64,000 nt of DNA, from positions 59,966,970 through 60,030,969 of the forward strand of contig NC_057925.1 in the NCBI RefSeq assembly GCF_018873765.1, read 5' to 3'. The position numbers and the translations under genes were made by a program. The first letter of the stretch is position 1, and every line of letters starts with the position of its first letter. The notes under the pieces are model-generated. The model worked only from the letters and a program-made list of their open reading frames with translations, did no database searches and had not been told where the DNA came from. Source of the DNA: Telopea speciosissima (taxonomy: Eukaryota > Streptophyta > Magnoliopsida > Proteales > Proteaceae). Shown piece after piece: positions 44,194 through 57,060 of the stretch.

Positions 44194-46266
44194 TTTTTAT
44201 GATAAAACCATTACTCTCTTGTGAGAATGGGCTGTTGTGGTGACTCAGTTGCAGATCCTAGGTGATGAAACTTAGGCTGGTTGGTGGTGAAGATGCCCAT
44301 AGGCTTGGTGGTAATACCAAGTCATATCCCTTTCCTTCTCATCTTCTTCTTTTCTCTTTCTTCTTTTCACTTCACTGTTCTAATGACTCCAGCAAACACT
44401 ACTCATTCTACCGTGGCCATCAATGGGTGATTTCTAAACATTTTTGTGCTTAATCATCTATTGTTTCTGTTGCTAGCTCCCACTTACTTTTCTGCAGGGT
44501 TTCTCTTCAGTTTCCTAGCCTGCGGTTTCTGTTTTGTAATTTTTGTTCATTCCTAGTTGCAGAGGAACTTTGTGCCTTCAGTTCTATCAATCCAGCCAGT
44601 GGATGGACTTCCTTTTTTGAAATTGTTTTCTCTCCCATCCATACTACCTTCGATCAGAATTGGGGAGACGTATGATCGTCCGAATGTAAATTATTGTTTC
44701 TTCTTTGAGTTACTGATTTCTAGTTTCTTAAGTTTCTATTTTCTTTCCACACTTGTTTCTCCCAATCTAACCATCAGTTTGCCTTGATATTCTAGACATA
44801 TTATCCATCTATTAGGACCTTCTTTCGATCCTAGTTTCAGCCCCATGGCTAAGTGGATTGTGAGATATCATACTAACCATATTCTGCCTTATTTTCTCAG
44901 TTATGGTTCACTGCGGTTCTGGTTTTCTAACTGGTTCTCTAGTCCTTGTTTAATTAGCCTAGTTAACCTCACACCCAAGTGCAGACATTCCTCCGCCTTG
45001 CCCAACCCAATGGTCACATTTTTTAATCCTACCTGAGCTCATGTTCAGTTGGAGAGGTCAAGTAGTCTGGTTGGGCCATGTAATGCAAGATTAGTGTGAA
45101 TTTAGCCTGCTTCCTGAAACCCCAAATCTAAGCATAAACTCCTCAAAACTATATCTGTAAATCACAGATTCTCAAAGCATGAACAATTATAGACCAGAAT
45201 TCTAGAGGAATTGGAACAACAAAATCCTATATGCCAACCTATATATGTCACAAACAAGCTACTAATATATGTTTACGTCTTCCAAAAACCATCAACTAAA
45301 CAGAGCCTAAATTGTAAACAAGCAACAAAAACTGACAAACCAGCAATGAGAAGTCATCCTAAGTAAAAAAATCAAAGCCAGATACCATTGGTGAAGAATC
45401 ATGGTCATGGACAACCATTGGTGGTTAATGAAGCTCCTCCTGTTGTTTGGTAGGCAGCTGCTTGAAACTTGACAAAATATGATCACCTCACTACATTCAT
45501 ATATCTTATCAAACATGAGATTATTAGCCATGTTTTTAATCCTAGAATTCTTAGCAGAGAGGAGAAAACATTAAGAGTTGTTGCATTAAATTCTTGTGGT
45601 TAAAGAAGCATATCAGAGCACCAACAGTACCACCAAAGCATCACTATTTAAGAATTAATTCCATAAAAGATAAGTAATGGATAAACTCAATTAAACATGT
45701 TCATATGACCAGCCTGCTTAGGGGATAAGCTCTGCTACATGCACATTGAGATCATTGAATTTCACAGCAATCACCGAGGTTAGCTCTCTCTCTCTCTCTC
45801 TCTCTCAGGTGCATAGAGAGAGAGAGAGAAAGAAAGAAAGAGAACTCCTATGCAACTATAAATACTTAAGAACTTAAGAACTTCAAGCTTCAAAACTGAA
45901 GTTCTATGCACATTACAGGTGGACGAAAGCCCGGCTTCACCGTGCACATTACAGGTCCATGAACTATTCATAAAAATCTAATAAATAATTATATATGAAA
46001 GAAAGATGCAATAATTAAAAACTCAGGGACCATAATAATAGGCAGTTAAAACAAAATATCCACCTAAAAATGAAAACCCTGAAGACTGTTACATTGTAAT
46101 CTGTATGGTTCATTAAATGTTCAAATAAAAGGCAGACAATTACCTAAAACCCAGTCTGGGCTTCTCCACTTTGTGATTACAGTGTAGTTCAGTACTTGTT
46201 CTTCTCCACCTTGTCATTACAACATGCAGTTCAGCATTTGTTGGATAAAACCAAACGAATAATATC
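44194..46266. other. Intergenic downstream of cofactor C, no gene seen
   Basis: T-rich on the plus strand between 44300 and 44830. A CT/GA microsatellite pair lies at 45783-45840. The immediate 3' UTR of the cofactor C gene is on the right side. No coding block recognised. Confidence 0.4.
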
Positions 46267-47349
46267 CTAACTATCCTCACTACAGGTATCTGCATTCGAT
46301 ATATTTACAATGCTAACTCTCTCATCATCCGGTAAAATGGACCAATTTGGGGACTGCACAGCTCGCAACCATCTGAAGTCATCCACATTCGCCCAATTAC
46401 CATATTCTCCATCAAGACCAGAATCTTGAAGGTCCTTATCAAGCCCTTCATAAGACAGATGGTATGGCGCAAATCTCACACTACTACTATCCTCAATTAT
46501 CGGCCTACTACGAACACGAAGATAAAAGTCCGTATTCCTGGCATGGTGAATCCTTATCTGATGAGAAGCCAGCATAAATAAGCAACCCTCAACTTCCTCA
46601 ATGAGAATCGAACCCAGAACAGGTCCAACAAAAATGCGACAACTCCTCAATCGATGAATGAAGAGCGCTCTCAAGCTGCCCGTGAGACGAACTTCACAGC
46701 AATTAAGATCAGAAAGAGTGAAGTCTCCTTCTTCCGAACTCCTAAAGTGCTTGACTAAAACCGCATTTTCCCTGTTCTTAAAACCAGGAGAATCCCGAAT
46801 TTGAATATTCAGTTTTTCGGGTAAAATCGTCTCAGAAGCCCTAACTTCAGCTGTGGAAGTCGCGTTGTTCTGATCTCTCTTTGTCGCCTTATTCTTGAAA
46901 GCAAATTTCTTTTTGGGCAACAACTTAGAATTTGCATTTTCTAGACTTTCTTTCAGCTCAGAAATGGTTTTAAGAGAAGAACGAATCTCATAAGAAGGCA
47001 AGAAATAGGAGTTCTCAGAGACAAGTTTCTCAATCTCGGCAATGGACACGGACACCTTCTCCAGATCCGATTTCAAGCGAGCCTTGGATTCTGGGTCTGA
47101 AACGAGACGACAACGATCCAGATCGTCCTGGATGGATCGTTTGGCTTCTGAGAAGCGATCTAAGAAGGATTTAGTGGATTCAAGAGGAGAAGAGTTATCG
47201 GTCTTGCGAGAAATGGACTCCTGGAGGCGGGATTGATGGAGATTGGAGAGACGCTGGAGCATTGCTGCGTGTTTCTGAGAGATTGGATTCAGAGATTCAT
47301 CGGAGATCTCTTTAGGCCTTGATATTGATTGATCTTCTTCCATTTCCAT
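46267..47349 (-). CDS. TBCC: Tubulin-folding cofactor C
   Basis: Cofactor C acts late in the tubulin-folding pathway and stimulates GTP hydrolysis by beta-tubulin in the cofactor supercomplex, releasing assembly-ready alpha/beta dimers (PORCINO in Arabidopsis). The gene is a single exon of 360 codons, close to the usual plant size. I chose the ATG at 47349 (MEMEEDQ); the open frame runs further upstream without similarity, and 47343 is an alternative start. Residues 25-145 are charged and helical (KHAAMLQRLSNLHQSRLQES), as in the N-terminal domain. Residues about 186-300 form the C-CAP/TBCC beta-helix domain (GFKNRENAVLVK, CCEVRLTGSLRALFIHRLRS). The catalytic arginine finger is Arg266 in HQIRIHHA. 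The frame is intact. Confidence 0.95.
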   Translation of the reverse strand: MEMEEDQSISRPKEISDESLNPISQKHAAMLQRLSNLHQSRLQESISRKTDNSSPLESTKSFLDRFSEAKRSIQDDLDRCRLVSDPESKARLKSDLEKVSVSIAEIEKLVSENSYFLPSYEIRSSLKTISELKESLENANSKLLPKKKFAFKNKATKRDQNNATSTAEVRASETILPEKLNIQIRDSPGFKNRENAVLVKHFRSSEEGDFTLSDLNCCEVRLTGSLRALFIHRLRSCRIFVGPVLGSILIEEVEGCLFMLASHQIRIHHARNTDFYLRVRSRPIIEDSSSVRFAPYHLSYEGLDKDLQDSGLDGEYGNWANVDDFRWLRAVQSPNWSILPDDERVSIVNISNADTCSEDS

Positions 47350-47449
47350 TTCCGTTGCTGAACAGTCACTCGGATAGTTTGATTCGAAACCAAAGTGGAG
47401 CCGTAGAAGGACTGGAAAGAGTCTCAAGTATGAACAGTGCAAATCTAAA

Positions 47450-47680
47450 ATGTTAAAAGGCAATAGATCGCTGTTTGGTCGTATAGCCCCTCCACCAGTT
47501 TTGGGGGTTGGGGTGTCCGATCATTATCGTCTCTGGACACTCTAGTTTCCTGTCTGGTACAGTTGTTTGGTTATTATCATAGGGAGCTGGAAATGACGAC
47601 CTAACCCCCTGTCCAAGTAAGGTTAAGTTGTCATTCCTACCTCCCTTTGAGAGGAATTTGACAACTGTACTGGTTAGGAA
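47450..47680. repeat. Small repeat upstream of cofactor C
   Basis: The words GATCGCTGTTTGGTCGTATA and GTACAGTTGTTTGGTTATTA, and GGAATTTGACAACTGTACTGG in reverse, suggest a small inverted-repeat element in the promoter region of the cofactor C gene. Borders were not defined. Confidence 0.35.
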
Positions 47681-47719
47681 TCGGACAGAAAAAAAATCTA
47701 TATCAATATGGATGGGTTT

Positions 47720-48290
47720 TTCTATAGTCTCTTTTTTTTTGCACAAAAAACCTTGCAAACAAAGCAATATATTAGGCCTCGAAGGGCAAAAGGAAAATTA
47801 CAATATTGAGGAGGTACTCCAGAAAGAAAGATTTCCACAAACCCAAATAAGGATAGTACAATGCCCACTCAGAGATAGTGGGGCCGTGGGGGCACAACCA
47901 TTGTCATCTTTGCCAACAAAAGAGAAAATGATAGACTCAAAGTATGAAGAGAGAAGCCTTAAATCCATCATAATGATGGAGACTTCAATGGAGGGGGGGG
48001 GGGGGAGAGTAAAGGTCCAATAGACATTTTACAAGAACCTGATAATCGAAATGGAGAACAACTCGAAGAAGCCTATCATTAAGTGCCGCTTTCAACCCAA
48101 GATGGATTTCTCTAGCATCCCCAATAATAACTGAGTTGGAGAAGTCGTGCTCAGTAGACACCATGTATAGGTGCCCAAGATCAATAGTGATAATTGCCCC
48201 CATACCCACAGCCGTAAGCCTATCGGATAGGGAGGCGTCAGTAAAGATGTGAAAAGCCCCCACCACCAAGCTAGGAGAGGACCACCATGT
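47720..48290 (-). pseudogene. LINE 3' fragment with RNase H-like domain
   Basis: The minus strand reads FTDASLSDRLTAVGMGAIIT, then ARE--LGLKAAL and HFDYQVLVKCL. This fits the RVT_3-type RNase H domain found at the end of plant LINEs (DAS---G-G--I, E--A---AL, E-DS--LV). A T run at about 47726-47738 may be the poly(A) tail of the minus-strand element. It is 5'-truncated. Confidence 0.7.
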
Positions 48291-49768
48291 AAAAAACGAT
48301 TGATTTAATCATTGTTTTATGTTTTTTTTAATCATATGAGCCACACTTAAACGGAATTTTACCCAATCTTCCCCCAAATCTGTGCCCGTGAAGACAAAAA
48401 TATAATTAAAAAAGACGCATGCTAACACCACAATATATTCTACATGCTTGCATAGACCAAACCGAATCAAATTTATCTACCAAAAAAAAAAAAAAAAAAT
48501 TTAAAGAAAAAAATGAATTTATGATTTAAGAAAATAAAAAAGGAATTTGACTGGCCTATGGTAAATATACATTTATCAAATAAGTTCACATAATTGGTTT
48601 CCTCCAATGTTTTAGTCTTGACGTTTGAAGTTGCATGGTCATAATGATTTTCTCTTATCATAACAATATGCATCTCTCCTAAGATAGGAAAGTGGAAAAA
48701 TGATGTCAAATGATCACCTTAGCACAATGAGTTCTTATAGACAATATAATGCAACAATGTGTAATAATTTTGTACAGTGCTCACATCAAATGCATGCATT
48801 TCTATGCGTTCCATAATCTAAATGATATTAAGACCTTGTTGGCTACTAGGGCCAGAAGTCCATCCATTGGAAAGGTAGACATTGGGTCTAATAAAGAGGG
48901 GCCACATTAAGAATGGGCCAAAACTCCAAAGGGATTTTGGCTTCTACGAGTTCAAAAGCACAAGCCCAACAAAAGTCTTTCATTTGAAATCTCTATGGTT
49001 GAAGCCCAAGAAGCTCTGAAGCTGCACCCCTCCTTCTGGCTGTAAAGATTCTGAATTAAAAAAAAAAAAATTCCTTGCATCACCTTTTAAATCCTCAAAA
49101 TCTAACTTCCAGAGCATTAAATGGGTCGGGTTTTTGATGGATTCACATGATCATTCCAAATCCACACCTGATTTTTTATCAATCAACCTGGTTCCTATTC
49201 AGATCCATGATTGTGGTCTGTGGATCAAATGTGACCCAAAAACATCCTATATTGGGTCAGCCTAGTTTTATTTGCTACTCTATTGAGGCATTTAGATCCA
49301 AATACATAATAAATGGATTCGAATTGAAGTGGGTCTCGAAACTGAGGAGAGGGAGAGGGATCGAAATACTCCCAATTTTTAAATTAAAATTGATAATAAT
49401 AATTAAAAAAAAAGCAACAAGAATAAATCCGCAAGTTACCCAGAGCGCATGTTAGCGGAAATCACCAAAACATAAACACTGCAGCAAGCAAAGCTCATCA
49501 AACCATTTCCCACAAGGAACGCAGAAAGGGGAGAGGAAGGTTGCAGACTGAACATGTATGAAATTCATATTTGAAAAGAATAAGAACTTCTATAAATATC
49601 CATAGATAAAACCTATTCTATCTCCCTTAAAATCTCATTTGTACAAGAAGAAGAAGAAAAACCAGAAATGGAGAACTCTTCAGAACCTACATTTGATAAG
49701 TTAAAGCAAAACCCACATTAGTTTTCATTATAAATAAACATCATAAGAAGTGTGACGATGGAGAACTG
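48291..49768. other. Region 3' of the CLE gene, no other gene seen
   Basis: AT-rich with A runs at 48482-48500 and 49056-49071. The right-hand few hundred bases probably include the 3' UTR of the CLE gene. No coding block recognised. Confidence 0.4.
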
Positions 49769-50258
49769 TCATGGTCTTGAAGGGAAGCCGTTGTGGTGAA
49801 GAGGGTCAGGCCCAGTTGGGACTTGCCTTTCTGATTCTAAAACAGAGCTTGAAGAAGATCCTCTGTTTTGATGATGCATCTGAAACAGAAGGGTTTCGGG
49901 TCCTTTACTAACCTAAAACAAAAAACCCATTTCATTGGTGAAACAAGCAATAAGCAAATGATAGATAAACAGTCCAGTTTTTACAGTTTAATACCAGTGA
50001 GGCTTTGTCTGCTTCTATCATCTCCCTTTCACCATGAAAACCTGATTATAAAGAACACCACATACCAAGTCAAACATTAAAGCTAAACAGAGACAAACAG
50101 ATATAGATACAACGAGCAAGCGAGCAAGCGAGAGAGAAAGACTTACTGGGACGAGAAGCTTGGATTAATGGGCATAGAAACGCCATTAAAATGGCCACCG
50201 AGATTGAAGACCGGGCGAGAGTAATCATGGCCGCTCGTCTCCCTCTTGCGGTGGCCAT
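49769..50258 (-). CDS. CLE: CLE signalling-peptide precursor, three exons
   Basis: A secreted CLAVATA3/ESR-related precursor; the mature peptide of 12-13 residues would be sensed by leucine-rich-repeat receptor kinases at the cell surface. Exons: 50147-50258, 49995-50041 and 49769-49912, with GT/AG borders and matching phases (1 and 0). The product is 100 residues. Residues 1-35 form an N-terminal basic stretch and hydrophobic signal (MITLARSSISVAILMAFLCP). The variable middle is Ser/charged-rich. Residues 82-94 are RQVPTGPDPLHHN, a full CLE motif, followed by only six residues. The motif resembles CLE40 and CLV3, which also have introns, whereas most CLE genes have none. That suggests the CLV3/CLE40 clade, but a one-to-one identity is not claimed. 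Confidence 0.9.
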
Positions 50259-52640
50259 CCAAACAGAGCCAAAGAAGGAGAAAGTAATAGAAAGAGAGAG
50301 AGAGAGAGAGAGGCCGAGGTGAATGCGTTTCTGAGTTTTCCTTTTCAGCGTCTGATAAGGGATGGCGAAGTTTTCGCTTTACAGAGACAAATTACACTGA
50401 AAGAGAGGTTGCTTTCTCATGATTATTCTGATGTGCCTATCCCGAACGTTAGATCGTAATTGGAATTACATGATTCCTCTAGATACCAATCGGGCGGTTC
50501 GAAAATTGGATTTGTGTGTAGTTCACAGAAACTTTTCTCCCGCGCGCTGGTTGGCCTTTGAGGTTGAGACCACTTTTCCTCTCTGATTATGCCACGTGTT
50601 AGATTACTATTGGAAAGCAGTCTGGCATTGGCGATTATCTCAGCACCGATGTTACAGCAGCGAAAAGACACGCCTGATGGGAGAAGAGCAGACGTGGAGA
50701 TCCTCCAATGATTAGTGGGCCCCATCAGAGGATCTCCAAATCTACAGAAATGCGAATGCCTTGCCTGCTGCCAGCCGTGCTGTCGTTTATCTAATTCAAA
50801 TTTGCGGTAGGTTGTGGTGAAATTACAAAAATACCACCATCGTTTTCCCAATCCATCTCTCTCAGAGTCGCTCGATTCTTGTCCGCTTAGCCGGAGATTG
50901 AAATGCGATCTTTTCTCTCTCTTTCTCGCTCTCTCTCTCTTCCTAAGACCTGAAGATGCTCTTGACCAGTTGTCACCAGAGAAAAAGGGCGTCAAAAGTT
51001 CAGCCGAAACCGGTCGGACTGATCGAAACCGACCCTTCAGTTCGGATTGAACCAAATCCTTATCAGTTTAATCTTGGGTTGGAGTATTATGGACCTAGTA
51101 GAAATCGAATCGGACCAATTGAATGCGATGGTAGCACCGATTACAATCTGATAATGAAAAAAAAGGGTAAGAAACCAAACCGAAATAAAAAAATTACCAA
51201 AACCTTCCTTAATTTGGTTTTTAGGCTGATTCAATAACAAACTGAAACCGGTTCAGCACGACTAAACCGATCGACAAGGGTGTCAATATATAGGAAATAA
51301 GGATGGTTCAACCATTCAGCCCAACCCAAACTAGTTATTCATTTGTGCCTCATTAAAGAGGCATGTTGTCAAACCGCACACCATGGTTTAAGGTATCAGA
51401 ATCGATTTGGGATCAGTCTTGGCCGATACTAGTCTAAATCCAAATCCAAATCGTCTTAAATCTATCCAAGGATTGGATGGACTTGCCCTTGCTTTTTCAT
51501 TTTATTGGGTCATACCAGTGGATCTGAATTGAATCAGTCAATGTTTGGGATCAACCTCAACCAACACCGATCCGATCCCAAGATTACAAACCGTGCTACG
51601 GACTGGTCGACCCAAATTGTTGAACCTTCTACATTGGAAACTTGCACTCTCTTATTAGCTTCATGCCTCCATGGCCACAGTGCAATTTCATATTTGCTTA
51701 AAGTTAATAGGTAGCACTTAGAAAGGACTGTCTCATACACCAGCAACTCAGCAAGCATATAGGGACCAGTCTTGTATCAGCCGAGTTATCTTGGTGCTGG
51801 CCTGATCCAATGTTAATATCCGATCCCTTAACCTCATCCACTGTTACTTCTAAATGATAAGAACCGATAATCAAATCGGGCCATCAAAAAGTGTTGAAAT
51901 ACTAGGGCTGTGTTTGGTATGCAGGTTAATTTTATATTTTCGGACAATAAAAACAACTATTTTTAACAACTGAGAATGCGAAATTGACCTAAAATGCATT
52001 CCAATCCTAGGCCTAATCGCTTAATCCACTTTCTCAGTTCGGGCAATTAATCCTTCTCAAGTCCAGTTTTGAAGTAAAAAACAACAGTTTGTTTGATTGT
52101 TGATCAAAATTTTGCCATCCTAAAAGAATGAAACTGATTCGACCATTGGGAGTGGGAGGAAGGGAGGAGCCCGCTAGTCCCACAATTTCACCATCATAAT
52201 TTGGATCCAATGGTCCCTTTAGTTGGTAATATTTCAATAAACTTTCTTTAACTATCAAAGAGTTACCCACACTGCCAGTGTGGAAGGTATCTCCCATGCC
52301 ACATCTATACCATGTGTGAGAAACATTATCATTTATATGGAACCCACATGGTTAGGTAAGGAGAGGAGACAAATAAAAACATGTGAAATGGAACACTGGC
52401 TACGTGAGAAACATTTTTCGCTCTCATGATTTTAATGAAAGGAAAGGCCGAAAGGGTCCTCAGAGCAAGCAGCATTGGGAGTGCACCAATGAAGAGAACC
52501 GATTTCAAACACGAGGGGTAAAGAGATTTTTTCATGCAAAGAAGAAAGCCTGAGAGAGAGGGTGTTAGTGTACCTCTGTGGTCGACTCAGAGAAACTTTT
52601 ACTTTTAACGAAGATCCAAATCTTCCGTTCTTTCACATTT
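50259..52640. other. CLE upstream region and intergenic repeats
   Basis: The CLE leader carries a GA microsatellite at 50291-50310. Between 50985 and 51280 and between 51400 and 51850 there are GAAACCGGT, CCGATCC and GATCGGTATCGG-type dispersed repeats. A 210-codon minus-strand open frame at 50423-51055 has no recognisable similarity and is not called a gene. Confidence 0.4.
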
Positions 52641-53260
52641 GTGCCAAGCAACAGCATCTATCAAGTGCCAAGGACAATTGCATTCATGTAAAATCCAAAA
52701 GATTCAGGGAACCAGTGAACAGACAATGACCCATTTCTCTTACTCTCTTCTCCCCAATCCAACCTGTAAACTGCAACTTGAATACTCACAATCAAGCAAT
52801 GGACAAGATCGACAGCGGCCACATAGAAGGCAAGTTGCCTCCAGTCTTGCAACTGCTAGTGTTCCTTTTCTATTTCTTTATTTCTTTGAAAGAGCAAGAT
52901 GGCTCGAGCATCATTTTACAATGTAGGGCACAATAAGCACCTTGATGTTCTTATTCTTCAACATTTCTTCTAGATTTTCCAATGGTGAGCAAACCATATC
53001 TGCATCCCTTTGGCCACCACCAGGGAATCCATTTCTAAGGCACAGATATGCCACAAGAGGGACTAGGACAATCTCAGTAGCATTTAACTTTGAAGTCAGA
53101 AATCTTGGACATCTTTATAGACCTTATGGAAAGCCATCAAATAGTGAATCTGTTGAATCTCTTCCAAACGACGATAGCATTCTTGATCTGGATTCTCCTA
53201 AGATATGCCTGAATCACATCCAGAATTTCCTCTATGATTCCAGACCACCTAGATCTTGAG
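52641..53260 (-). other. Unidentified open frames on both strands
   Basis: The minus strand has an open stretch (about 52920-53130) containing LCLRNGFPGGGQRDADMV, then CSPLENLEEMLKNKNIKVL, ending at a stop. Around 52660-52800 is another, with SLSVHWFPESFGFYM. The plus strand is also open for 105 codons at 52942-53259. I do not recognise a family and cannot join exons. It may be an old transposon or a gene remnant. Confidence 0.2.
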
Positions 53261-54630
53261 CTACCCATGGTTTATCAAATTTGAACTCTCTTTCCAATTT
53301 CATAGGTTAACATGCCACATTTCTTAGCATGTCAGAGAAGCTACTTATTTGTTAAAAGCTAGATCAATCTCAATAGAGACCAAAGGAATCCAACACACAT
53401 ACAGATGCAAAGAAAAGAAAAGAGGCCATCTACACTGAGTCACTGAGTTGAACCATATAAATGTGGAACGGAGTAGACAGATACTAAGACATTTGGTTGG
53501 TTTGAAGAGCTTAAAAAATAAAATATAGAATCGAATTGATATGAATCACAGAAGACCAAAATAAGTTCAGAAATAGAGATGGAGAAAATGAGAGGTCAAA
53601 AGCGGTACAGAAGCATGGATTTTCTTAATTTTTGTACCAGGGGACAATGGTAGCAGAAGTAAACAACCTGAAACCAAGCTAAAACCACATTTTTATGATC
53701 CAAATCATGATATAGCTCAAAGCTATGAGAGAAAACATATCAATTTATGAGAAATGTTCCAAGAAGTATAAAAAACATCCAGATGGTAAACAAGAAAATC
53801 AGAAGATGTTCATAGAAGAATCAAAATTCGACTTCTTTGGTCAGATGCGAGTCTCCAAATAGTTTCCAGTCCATTATCCAGTTAAACCCTTCATGTTTGG
53901 AATGCCTTCCACAAAAATACAGGACATGTTGAGCTTTTGTAGCAAATTAAAGAACTTGAAGAACACTAGAACCTTGGATTCATAAACAGGAAGCAATTCT
54001 ATAGCAAATATGGTGTACAGAAGTTGAATATTGAAGTTTCTACTTCCAGCTGACGTAGATTGAGTTTGAGTGCAAACTTAGAATAACAAGGCAGCCTTTC
54101 AGCACATTTTACATATATGATTGTGTTTCTTGATTTTACACTGAACCACTTGAGTGCAGGCCCTTTTTTCTAATTTTCCATGCGCAATCATCACCTCTAC
54201 ATTTTAACACCCCATAAGATGCCTAATAGTTCATAAGAATCCAATCCTAGTATTCATAAAAGAGATACTGAGTTGTCAAATGCCAGATCTTCTTCCTTGA
54301 AACCGATACACAAAATCCACAGGGCTCAAGGACCACAAACTATGATGCTGCACATTTAAGTCCCGCTCATACAGCATAACTTAAAAAACTAGAAGAGAAA
54401 AAGAAATAAAGAGGAAAGAGTTCCATAAGAACCAACTTCCTTGACCCTGAAATCCAAAAAATCAACTAAAGCCGGTAAAATTTTTTCCAACCAGTTTTTT
54501 GTTCTTCTTAAGCAAGTTTCATTCATCTATGACCACCCACACGAGTCAACTTAAGCCAACTCAACAATCCTAACCTGATCAAAGCTACAACACTTTCACT
54601 AATCAGGGAAGAGCCTACAATGGCAATGAA
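53261..54630. other. Intergenic, no gene seen
   Basis: AT-rich sequence. Short open stretches near 53820-53950 on the minus strand in two frames are not recognisable. Confidence 0.4.
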
Positions 54631-55033
54631 CCTGCTTTATGTGAGACAACTCCATCTATATGCTGATCTGGAATTCAAGAGAATCAGATATTCATAACAT
54701 CTACCATCCTTAAGAGATGAAATAAGATAGCTTCTATAATGTCTCGTCTTGTCCATAGTCCAACTAACTGCCAACTCAGAATAAAAAATCCACCATATTA
54801 TAGACAAGTAAAAGTCTCAATGTTATGAGGCCCTGCTTTATGTGAGACTCCTCCATCTATATGCTGATCTGGAATTCAAGAGAATCAGATATTCATAACA
54901 TCTACCATGCTTAAGAGATGAATTAAGAGAGCTTCTATAATGCCTTGTCTTGTTCATAGTCCAACTAACTGCCAACTCAGAATAAAAAATCCACCATATT
55001 ATAGACAAGTAAAAGTCTCAATGTTATGAGACC
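54631..55033. repeat. Tandem duplication, 201-bp unit
   Basis: Two head-to-tail copies beginning CCTGCTTTATGTGAGAC and ending CTCAATGTTATGAG, differing at roughly ten positions by eye. No coding sense. Confidence 0.95.
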
Positions 55034-56537
55034 CTGAAGAAGCCTACAACATATACAACTACAAAAATATCAAGTTTCCCGCACCACACTGACCCAGGAA
55101 CATACAGATAACTTCCCTTACCATCATCTAAATGTTCATTTGGTCCCTCATAACACTGAATGGATGAGAACCATCAAAATTGAGCTTTACTTCATCCCTA
55201 ACGAAGGAACTTGAAACCTGATTGCATTTGAGTTAAAAATAAAGAAATCCAAAACTGATTTTCCAGACCTTTACAAAGTCCCATTGCTGGATCCAGACAG
55301 TCCATCATAAGTGATCACCAGCAGTACCAAGAATCCCATGATCTTGTCAGTTATAACGTGAGTAAGTTAGGACCATGAAATTCCTCTTCAAACAGCTTTT
55401 CAATTCTTCCTCCATAAATACTCTATAGAAGTACAAATAGAATGGTCTTCACATGAATTTTTTCCCTTACACTAAGCTGCCTCACATCGTACTGCTCAAG
55501 GGGATTATAGATGTTTCTCACATCTGCTAAATTAGAAGTTGTGATTCAAAACAGTCAATGTACTTCAGATTGAATCCATTAGAAAGAGAAATGGTGACTG
55601 AAGATTTATCATTCAAAGCTTTGGCTTTTGAAGGGGCTAGGGTGACACAAATATATGAGGCTGTACAAAAGAAAATAACAGAAATTAAATGAAGATAGAT
55701 GAACCAACTCAAGTTCAAAGCATACATCATCAAGCCCATCAACGTGGCTGATAAAATAAAATCATAACCCCTTTCTAAAATATGTATGAGAACTGAAATT
55801 TTTAGCTATGTCCAGACAGTACAAACAAGTCAATTTTAGATAATAGGCTACAAATTTCCTGAAACTTAATCCACTCTTCAAGTTAAACCTTAGATACTTG
55901 AGAGAGAATTATTACAACACTAGCAGGCTGATATCGAGAATGCCTAATATAAAAGCAAGGGAGGATGTGAAAAAGGTGGTCCTAACATCCTCTACCGTTA
56001 GGAGTTCAATGTACACACCAGCAAATATAAAAGTCTTGGCAAAGCACAGACAAGAAAAAAATCCAAGGTCCAAGTATTACACTGGGTAAACAAAAAAGTA
56101 CATTTAGACGGTCCATCATGGTAAGCTTCTCAGGACAGTCCACCATTCTGAGCCACATGGACAATTGGTTTGGCCAACTAACCGTTCGATTAGTTGTAAA
56201 CTTTACGGATTAACCACATGTCAAACTTCAGGCTCAAATTCAATCAAATGCCCACCCATGTATATCCATGCATCCTTGTATTTTTCAGCAGTTTGTGCAT
56301 GTCCATGCACCCTCTCCCCAGATTTTCAAAAACTTAATTTTTCCACTTGGCAAATTCCATCTGAGCAAAAATTGGACATTTAGTCATGGGACTTTTGGAT
56401 CTACCCACCCATAAAATTTGAGCCCCATCTGATCTGCCATGTAGCAGATATTTTGGCTGTCATGAGAATCTTATCAGGGAGGATTATCCCAAATAACTTT
56501 GGTGAATATGACCTTCTTCAATTAGCTATCAAGGATA
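55034..56537. other. Intergenic, no gene seen
   Basis: AT-rich, no recognisable coding block or sharp repeat. Confidence 0.4.
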
Positions 56538-57060
56538 TTACTAATGCAATGCTAACCTCGAACCAGTGTATGCCAGTAGGAGATTAGCTTGCGACAAGAT
56601 CACAGATATAGGGATGGAGCAAAAGAAAGAAAAAAAAAAAGATAACTTGATGAACTGAAACTGATAACTGTGGGAAAGGAAATAAATAAAAGAAACGATA
56701 GAAAAGAAGGAGAAATTCTTAAACTTGAGAACCAACGGATCTGAAAATAGAAACATTCTAGAGCTTCTAGAGTTTCTAAAACCAGATTTCATAATTCTTT
56801 AACAAAACAGAAACAATCCAAATTAGTTGCTCAATATGGACCCAATCTAACCTAAATCTCCTAGAAAACTAAAGTAGAAATTAGAAACACACACCCAATT
56901 CCATATAGGACTCAAATCCCTCATACTTGGGCTTATAGAATTGACCCTTTACAATAGAAGAAAACCCAAAAATACTTGAGTCTAATCAGAACTGAACCAA
57001 CTCTGAACTGCAGGTTCTTCTTCCTCTTCTTTCTTCTGCTGGAATCTGGATCAACTACAT
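56538..57060. repeat. Dispersed LTR-like repeat, family A copy 2
   Basis: Starts TAATGCAATGCTAACCTCG, then CGAACCAGTG and AGATTAGCTTGCGAC, matching the start of 27394-28204. The right end is uncertain. Confidence 0.45.

Noticed and set aside
47350-47463. 38 extra N-terminal codons on the cofactor C frame
   Set aside because: They show no family similarity; the protein begins naturally at MEMEEDQ (47349).
50423-51055. 210-codon minus-strand open frame upstream of the CLE gene
   Set aside because: No similarity to a known family, odd composition rich in Arg and Ser, overlaps dispersed AACCGGTC repeats, and sits in the likely CLE promoter.
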